Shown here: piece after piece, positions 58,031-64,000 of the stretch
Numbering within the stretch: the stretch's first letter is position 1
How the letters are laid out: every line of letters begins with the position of its first letter
Assembly: GCF_963678635.1 (NCBI RefSeq)
Contig: NC_087068.1
Coordinates: 19,517,789 to 19,581,788, forward strand
Direction: 5' to 3'
Source: Symsagittifera roscoffensis
Taxonomy: Eukaryota; Xenacoelomorpha; Acoela; Convolutidae
Length of the DNA: 64,000 bases
The notes under the pieces: generated by a model
Told to the model about the DNA's origin: nothing
The model's database searches: none
What the model saw: only the letters and a program-made list of their open reading frames with translations
Made by a program: the position numbers and the translations under genes

Positions 58031-59770
58031 GTGGTGTCCTCAGTGGTAGTGGTAGATAACAAGAGAGTGGAGAAACCAGCGGAGGCAAGCCGAACGCGAT
58101 TTCTGGAGAAAGTCAAGGAATTGGACCTGGAGAATCTGGAGTGCAGACAGGAGTTGGCGGAAGTCCTGGGGCTCAAGCACGTGTCACACGAGGATTTGAG
58201 TCGACACCAGTGCGTAGACTGGCTAAAGGCTCACGAAACGCATTTCTCGAGAGCAAGAATGATGGAGACGGCTGATCTGACTGGGATCCCCATGAGATCA
58301 ATCATGGGACCGATCAATTACAGACCTCTTAAGTTGCTGGGGAGCCCGGGACTTATAGTGGAGCCCCCCAAGCACCGAACAAGTATCGCCAGAATCAGAT
58401 TGACAACTCCTGCGCAGCTGAGGGTAGTAGACAAGCTGCTGGAACCAAAAGAGATGCAACTACCAGACGCCGCTTACGAGGGTGCGAAATTGGCAGACGA
58501 CCCAAGATATGGGAAACCCTGCGGCAGTTCCCAATTGGCCAAGACACTGGCAGTATACGATAGAGTGGATCCAGCAGCCGCGAGGGTGATCATCGTGACG
58601 GGATCGGATTTCGAGGGAACGTCTCCCAAGTTGTTCTGGCCGGAAACTCTGGTATACTCGCTGCCAGGTGCAGAGTTGAACCAGATGTTGACCTTGGTGG
58701 TGGCGATAAAGTCAGAGATGCCTTGCGAACCAGAGCTACTGCTTTTCGCAGGAATGAACGATCACCGACATGCGGCTGGGCTTCTAGAGCAGCTGAAAGG
58801 GGATGAGCGTACGCCAAAGAAAATCTGGGAGGCTATCCAGACGTTGTTTGCCGCGATCAACGAGGTGCAGGAAAATGTAAGTTCGCGATTTGGACCCAAG
58901 ACGAAAGTGGTATTCACGACGTCCCCCGGATTCGCGAGCATGCCTCCTGCTCTGCAGTTTGTGTATGCTATTTTGATCCTAATAGCCGAAGGGAACGCAT
59001 GGCTGATCCTGATGGCAGCTCCCAATCGAGAGCTGGAGCCCACGAACTTGAGACTTCGGAAGTCAGTACTGGCAGCGGCGTGGGCGGACGTGTCCCACGC
59101 ATTGAGGGGATTCTACGAATTGGCAGACATACTCATTGTACTGGATGAGGTCCTCTTACTTGAGATCTCGAATCTCGCCAGGCAACTGAAGTTCAGTCCA
59201 ATAATAGGGGATGACCACCCAATAATAAGTCACCTGACAGCCAGATTATGGTTCCGAGGTATGGACTTGACCATCACGAGCTCCACTAGCAAATCGAGGG
59301 GACCAAGCAACGAAAGGAAGAATGTGGCTGCGACTGAAAAGCAACTGGAATTGATGGTGTATCGACTAACACAAGAGAGAGGCAGGTGGCCGTTTCTAAC
59401 ACCAAGGCTAGAGAATGCTACGGACAAGACAAGGGAGAGTGCCCCACCTCTCGTGAAGCAGATCTGGGAATTTCTTGAGGAACAGTTAGAGGTAGCCGAG
59501 AGTAGGGAAATGAAGGTGGCTAGGTTCGTCACGGCAGCAAACGAGGTCACCATTGGAGGATTCTGGAGGGAGCATGCAAAAGGTGAGCTGAGGACAAAGA
59601 AAGATCACGAGATCCTGAAATTGTTTGAGTCCTTGTTGGGAAAAGAAAAACATGGCTGGAGTGTTCTGTGCGAAAGAGACCATTTTCGGGGCCTTTGTAC
59701 AAGAAATGATGAGCATGCCCATAAGCCTCTTGCTAGCCCTATACTTAGTTTACCCATGGTACCTGTTTAA
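58031..59770 (+). CDS. Second SGNH-like ORF (SGNH-B) with C-terminal extension, element C2
   Basis: The longest open frame of this copy (579 aa). Residues 1-75 are charged and helical and are shared with the end of SGNH-A in C1, so A and B may be one protein. Then TTPAQLRVVDKLLEP. An SGNH-like core follows: VTGSDFEG (191-193), SLPGAELNQML (212-215), LLFAGMNDHRHAAG (241-244), SGNH-type helices, and GDDHPIISHL (393-397). The C-terminal 170 residues contain PPLVKQIWEFLEEQLEVAES and TIGGFWREHAKGE, found as u1 in C1. Function unknown; an esterase role is an inference from motif order. Confidence 0.55.
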   Translation: MVSSVVVVDNKRVEKPAEASRTRFLEKVKELDLENLECRQELAEVLGLKHVSHEDLSRHQCVDWLKAHETHFSRARMMETADLTGIPMRSIMGPINYRPLKLLGSPGLIVEPPKHRTSIARIRLTTPAQLRVVDKLLEPKEMQLPDAAYEGAKLADDPRYGKPCGSSQLAKTLAVYDRVDPAAARVIIVTGSDFEGTSPKLFWPETLVYSLPGAELNQMLTLVVAIKSEMPCEPELLLFAGMNDHRHAAGLLEQLKGDERTPKKIWEAIQTLFAAINEVQENVSSRFGPKTKVVFTTSPGFASMPPALQFVYAILILIAEGNAWLILMAAPNRELEPTNLRLRKSVLAAAWADVSHALRGFYELADILIVLDEVLLLEISNLARQLKFSPIIGDDHPIISHLTARLWFRGMDLTITSSTSKSRGPSNERKNVAATEKQLELMVYRLTQERGRWPFLTPRLENATDKTRESAPPLVKQIWEFLEEQLEVAESREMKVARFVTAANEVTIGGFWREHAKGELRTKKDHEILKLFESLLGKEKHGWSVLCERDHFRGLCTRNDEHAHKPLASPILSLPMVPV

Positions 59771-60718
59771 CATGGGTCCAGCGTACATGTTCAGTCGGGG
59801 TGTAGAGACACTGCGGATTGATGGGTATCTGGCACTGGTGCTCCTGACTCATGGCGAACTGGTGTCATTTCATCGGTTGATGAAATATGGGGAACCACCG
59901 TCAATGGGAAAGACCCACTCAAGTATAGACACTAACTCGTACAAGTGCGCGGTGGGACTGAAGACGTTACTGGTGGAGTATCTACTGATGCAAAACCGAC
60001 ACATGACCGGTGAGGAGAAGAACCCAAAGACGAAAGATGAATGGAGGGAGGCGAATGGTGGTATCCCTCTGCTGACAGATCTATGCCTGGCGATGAGATC
60101 TGAACAGTGGGAATTATCAGGGGACTAGAGGAGGTTGTAACTTGTATTTACGGACCAGCGGTTATATACGCCTTTCCGGGCCCTCTAGTGGCGGCATACC
60201 GCCATTCAGTAGTGCATGTGAGCTTAATAAGCGTGTTGGATGGGACGTTGCTGAACTGGTGTCAACAAGAGGTGCTAAGGGCACGGATGAGTAATACAGT
60301 GCTCTTTGGGAAGGTGAAAGATCCCGAGTTGGTGGTGTTTAACTTCCGGGGGCAACTGCAATGCAGGATGGGGGGAAAACGTGAAGGCCCCATTGAGACG
60401 TATCCCAAATTTTGGAATCTGAACCCCCTAACGGCGAACGGACAAGAGATCCTGAGAATCCCCGCGTGGAATAAGAGCTTCGAGTTAGTAAAAAGGGAGC
60501 TAGAGACGACACTAGAAAAGGAAGCCTTGCCCGCAACCATTCCTGATTTTCCAACAGTCAAGAGAATGACCTTGGGGATGAATAGCTCCCTGGTGGTCCC
60601 ATCCCTGTTCACAAGAGCTACGGTAGAGAGGCAGCAGGAGGAGTTCACCGATGGCTGGGACCCCTTGTTCATTGGGTATACGGCGGCGCCTATTTCCACA
60701 CCTGCGATATCAAGATAA
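59625..60718 (+). pseudogene. Unknown ORF u1 of element C2
   Basis: Frames 59625-60128 and 60107-60718. Blocks: ISLLLALYLVYPWYLFNMGP, GYLALVLLTHGELVSFHRLM, YKCAVGLKTLLVEYLLMQNR, VIYAFPGPLVAAYRHSVVHV, then LRIPAWNKSFELVKRELETT and the end DGWDPLFIGYTAAPISTPAI. The ~20-residue hydrophobic stretch could be membrane-associated. No family recognised. Matches C1 29200-30250. Confidence 0.5.
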
Positions 60719-60760
60719 ACTCATGGAGGACTCAAGCAAAAAAAAAAAAGGAGAGGCTCA

Positions 60761-62126
60761 ATGCCTCCAAAATTCGAGGTGCGGGAGATCTTGAGAACGC
60801 TCGATCAGGCGAGCTTGGAGAGCGCATCACCGATATGGGATGATGGCAGGATGATCGTAGAAGAAGGGCACATCGCGCTGAAGGACGAGATGAAGTTTGC
60901 CACAAGAAAGAACCGGGCGCCTTGCGGATTAGAACAGGTGGAAATGAAACAAGAAGGGAAAGAGCTGGATGCGACAGGCTCATTATATGTGGCTCTGACG
61001 GAATACAAGAAGCAAGACCCAGCAAAACCCTCACCCCTATCAGTAGGCACCCCTGGGGACAAGAGAAGCGGCCCCGTAGAAGACCGATTTAGGAAGATAC
61101 TTGAGAGAAGGCGAGCCGAGTCGGGAGAAGAAGTTATGGACGAAACTCTCAGTGAAACAGGAGAGGAAATGGAAGTGGGGAATACACATGAGCCGAAACC
61201 AGCTGAGGAGGAATTCACTGCCCAGGAGCTACTGCAGGACCTGAGCGGAGACGATTGGGCGGACACTGCCACGCCACCTTTGACCTCATCCCCTCGTAAG
61301 AACCTGGAACTACCATTGACAAGCGAGACTTCCAACATGGGGATGTTACTCTTGAGTACAGAAGAGAGGCAGAAGAACACGTTTGAGGGGAATAAGAGTA
61401 TGTTTCCAAGGTATCTGGGTGAGAAGGCTTGGCGGGATTTCTTGAGTGAATTTAATCATGAGACGAAGAGTGAGACCACGCTAGATAACTTCAAGGAAGA
61501 ACTGTGGAACACAGTGGTCAAGCTCGGGGAACCGGTGTTGATGGGCTCCGGGCTGGCTGAAAAAGCAAGAAAAGAGTTACTGAGCAAGATGGTCAAGTTG
61601 AGGGAGACGCGACAGAAGACCAAAGATGATGAATGTAAAGACGGCTCTACACTGAAGAAAAAAACTGATGATAAAATAATTAAACTTAAAGGGGAGGACA
61701 AGATTAAGACTAGTAATATGATTAAAAGTACTAATATACTTAAGGCTCGAGCAGGGGGAGGCAAGAGTTGGAAGGGTCGGACCGGGACAGAGATATCGCA
61801 TCAGTGATGATAGTGACGACACCCCCAAGCAAAGTATGAAGTCTCGATAGAGGAAACGGGAGATAGAGGAGTTGAGCAGCCCGTCGGTGGATGCTGTCTC
61901 GGAGAAGAACTTGAGGGAGACTGCCCCCATGATCTTAGCGCGGTGGAAGACGGCAGCCTACAAGAGTAGCTCCGAGCCAAGGAGGCTAGCCGAAAAAGTG
62001 AAAGAGATAGAGGTCTCGACAAGTCTGGTAACGGAAGAAGACTTCAAACCTCAGAAGACAGGCTCGAAAAAGGGTTCGACGAATGGACAAACATGGGAAG
62101 TGGATGTTGGCAGAGAATGGATCTAG
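60761..62126 (+). pseudogene. Unknown ORF u2 of element C2
   Basis: Frame 60761-61807 (348 aa) starts MPPKFEVREILRTLDQASLE, with an A-run just upstream. Acidic middle (AQELLQDLSGDDWADTATPP), helical block TLDNFKEELWNTVVKLGEPV and a Lys-rich end. Frame 61872-62126 continues with SPSVDAVSEKNLRETAPMIL. Charged and mostly disordered, with one compact helical region. Not recognised. Equivalent to C1 27623-29162. Confidence 0.5.
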
Positions 62127-62546
62127 ATCGAACATCATGCTATTGGCAAACAAGTGTCCAACGACCTTCTTGAGAAGAATGCGACAAGGAATACGGCTCG
62201 ACCTTGGTGGGTGGCCCTAGAGACGATGAAGGAATTGGAGAACTATCTGAAGAAGCTTGATCAGGGGGGTCCCCATTAGCGTCGCAATTGGGCTACTCAA
62301 CAAAAAGCCGAAGTCAACAAGTTAGAATTGGGAAGTCAGCTAAAGCGGACTTGGTAAAGCTTGTTGCGGGATTACTTTGAGGAGGCGATGAAAACACCTT
62401 CATCCGTATTGCCTCTGATGGCAAATTCCTTCGTCAGAACCGCGTGACAGCTGATGTTCGCGTGGAGCCTAGTGGGAATAGAATTGGAGGTATTGTCTTC
62501 ACGTGACAAATTGAAATAGGGCAATAAAAGCCTAGAAGTCTATCAG
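62127..62546 (+). pseudogene. u2-u3 junction, element C2
   Basis: No long frame, but the nucleotide sequence follows C1 27650-28000, with conserved words such as GTTAGAATTGGGAAGTCAGC (C1 minus strand: GTTAGAACTGGGGAGCCAAC). It is decayed coding sequence of the same unknown block. Confidence 0.45.
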
Positions 62547-63582
62547 ATGCTGGTACAACACATCGCGAGAGATAGCTCCGGTTTGAGTCTGGCGAGAAGA
62601 AAAGATGCCACTTGTTTCTTGAGGTGGATAATGTCCGTAATGACTAATAGCACCGTCCAAGCGTGTCATCAGAAGGCCATGGGGAGCAAAACCATAGAGA
62701 GAAGAGTCTCCACCGTCATACTGAACGTGTACCAGAGTACGGGGATCAAAAAGGAGGATGACTCGAGGCAATCCCTAGAGAATCATGGGAAACTTGATGA
62801 GATACGAAAATTCCATAACAAGAAATTTGAAGAGGGGCATGATGTGCATCGCAACTTAGCCTTGGCTGAGGGTTACTCGAGACCCAATAAAAAGGGAGAG
62901 TATCAATACGTGTCTGGAGTGATGGGAATAGCGTACAATCCTTTCTTGAATTCAGAGGCCGCGAGCGCTCACAGGAATCACGAGGTGACGGAGCTCTTGA
63001 AATTTTGGACGGAGAATATAATCGTAATCGATTCAATGGAGAGGGAGAAACCGAGCCTAGGCAACACCCAAGGTGATAAGCGTGCCGCGCTCGAGCAAAA
63101 GAGTGGAATTGAGGATGGGGAATGGAAATGGCATGATGACTACGAATTTGGGAACGGTTTGGAAATTGCTGAGACCTTCCTGGTGTCCACATCCCCATGC
63201 GAGCTTGATTGAAGAAGTCACGGAACGAGTGAGGCTAACACCAACAAAAGATGAGGATCTGGGAACGTTGGACGTGATACACAAATTGATCCTACCACAG
63301 AGTAAAGAGTTGGGCGAAGCAACGAGTAAGCTGAGATCAGTAAAGAAGTTGGAACATGGTAGCTGTCTTGACTTGACGTGCGGAGGCGGAGGGCACACCT
63401 GTGATGGACGATCATGTGTCAGAGTACAATCTTTCCAGACAGAAGACCTAGTCGCTTGGTTTGATGATACAACAGAAAGAGAGAAGAGCGAGGTGCAGAT
63501 AATGGCTGAGTGCTATACGAACACTACAATGAATATAGCAACGGCGCTGGGGTTCTTCTCTAGAATGTGTAGTCTGCAATAA
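62547..63582 (+). pseudogene. Unknown ORF u3 of element C2
   Basis: Frames 62547-63212 and 63073-63582. Blocks: LVQHIARDSSGLSLARRKDA, YQYVSGVMGIAYNPFLNSEA, VTELLKFWTENIIVIDSMER and the Cys/His-rich CLDLTCGGGGHTCDGRSC. About 80% identical to C1 u3 by eye. Unknown fold; the Cys cluster is conserved in both copies. Confidence 0.5.
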
Positions 63583-63588
63583 CTGGAG

Positions 63589-64000
63589 ATGCTGGAGTCT
63601 GATCACCATTTGATGACGGCGTTGAGCGTGGAGTCGTGGCCGGGGGCGTTGCAAACCACCCAGAAACATATCAGAGGGTGGAAGATTGGTCTAGAGCCGG
63701 AGATGAGATTTCCCGTGAGCGAAGCTTATGTCCTGCCTGTAAATGCAAAGTCCTTGGTGGGATCAGTAATGGCCAACGTATGTGGGGGCCATTATCCATT
63801 GCACATGGCAATGGTGGAGGTATCCAGCCAAAGGATACTAGTGGATAAGGCCTTCTCGGTACCCAAGTGCGTACGACTAGCTCGAATGTCACATCATTCA
63901 CATAGGCTCTTGAGGAAGATCCTGGGAACGGTGCCAAGTACACAAAGAGATGACTTGAGTGAGATCTGGTGAGAAGAACTCTTGAGCTTGGGGGACGAAA
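63589..64000 (+). pseudogene. Unknown ORF u4 of element C2 (start, cut by window edge)
   Basis: Frame 63589-63972 equals the first ~120 residues of C1 u4: KSLVGSVMANVCGGHYPLHM, KAFSVPKCVRLARMSHHSHR. The rest, and the 3' LTR, lie beyond the right edge. Not recognised. Confidence 0.55.

Larger units (their letters stand above)
43928..64000 (+). mobile_element. Element C2: giant Ty3/Gypsy element, same family as C1, inverted
   Basis: A fossil element on the plus strand starting with its 882-bp LTR inside C1's 5' LTR and running past the right edge. By comparison with C1 it should end near 66.3 kb, giving a ~22-kb unit. Gene order equals C1, and RT and RNase H are more complete here. Proteins of C1 and C2 are roughly 80-88% identical by eye, so these are separate insertions rather than a recent inverted duplication. 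Broken, well over ten breaks. Confidence 0.9.

Noticed and set aside
59690-59800. Hydrophobic LLLALYLVYPWYLF as part of an envelope protein
   Set aside because: No signal peptide, no furin-like site, no fusion-peptide or heptad pattern nearby. One hydrophobic stretch is not enough for an envelope call.
63361-63420. CLDLTCGGGGHTCDG as an S-adenosylmethionine methyltransferase motif I
   Set aside because: The block resembles LDLxCGxG, but the Cys/His residues around it form a cluster and no further methyltransferase motifs follow in u3.
25097-64000. Recent palindromic duplication of one 20-kb segment
   Set aside because: The arms differ at about 12-20% of residues, and the joint sits exactly at an LTR terminus. 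Two separate insertions of one family explain it better.
1-64000. Host protein-coding genes, rRNA or tRNA genes
   Set aside because: Apart from the PHD fragment at 23081-23470, every long frame belongs to one of the four elements or lies antisense to one.

Overview
The window is eukaryotic, most likely from an animal genome, and almost all of it is fossil LTR retrotransposon DNA of the Ty3/Gypsy type. The evidence is two-knuckle gag proteins (CCHC, CCHC), a DTGA retropepsin, a YVDD reverse transcriptase, RNase H, and an HHCC/DDE integrase, in Gypsy order (RT-RNase H before integrase). I see no bacterial gene, rRNA, tRNA gene or CRISPR array. The host species cannot be read from this sequence. 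The only DNA I would place outside the LTR elements is 23081-23762, which holds a PHD-finger ORF fragment that resembles the start of a LINE-type ORF.

Layout. Four related giant elements are nested or abutting. Element A (minus strand, from beyond the left edge to 7026) has an 885-bp LTR at 6142-7026 and is inserted in the gag of element B. Element B (minus, 7027-23080) has an 889-bp LTR at 22192-23080. It contains what looks like a ~9.3-kb internal tandem duplication, because gag is present twice at about 98% identity. Element C1 (minus, 23763-43927) has an 894-bp 3' LTR at 23763-24656 and the inner part of its 5' LTR at 43577-43927. Element C2 (plus, 43928 to beyond the right edge) belongs to the same family as C1 and begins exactly inside C1's 5' LTR. 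C1 and C2 therefore form a ~40-kb head-to-head inverted repeat around 44 kb. All four copies are broken; B, C1 and C2 each carry on the order of ten or more breaks, and A shows fewer in the part visible.

Gene order is the same wherever it can be seen: LTR, a tRNA-Asn-type primer site (A, C1, C2), a 2-3-kb leader with family-specific short repeats, gag, protease, RT, RNase H, integrase, an integrase-tail ORF, a macro-domain-like ORF, a ~0.4-0.5-kb non-coding spacer with short tandem repeats, an ORF with helical N-terminus and SGNH/GDSL hydrolase domain, a second SGNH-like ORF, and about 6 kb of further conserved ORFs that I do not recognise, then the 3' LTR. The complete C unit is roughly 21-22 kb, very large for Gypsy.

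The most interesting content is this accessory cargo of about 10 kb: a TARG1/OARD1-like macro fold, one clear and one possible SGNH hydrolase, and a long unknown block. Also notable are a conserved spacer with a predicted 3' splice site ahead of the SGNH gene, and a different over-represented short motif in each family (A: GGAGGGT, B: TCCGGATTG, C: CTCAAG/CTTGAG).
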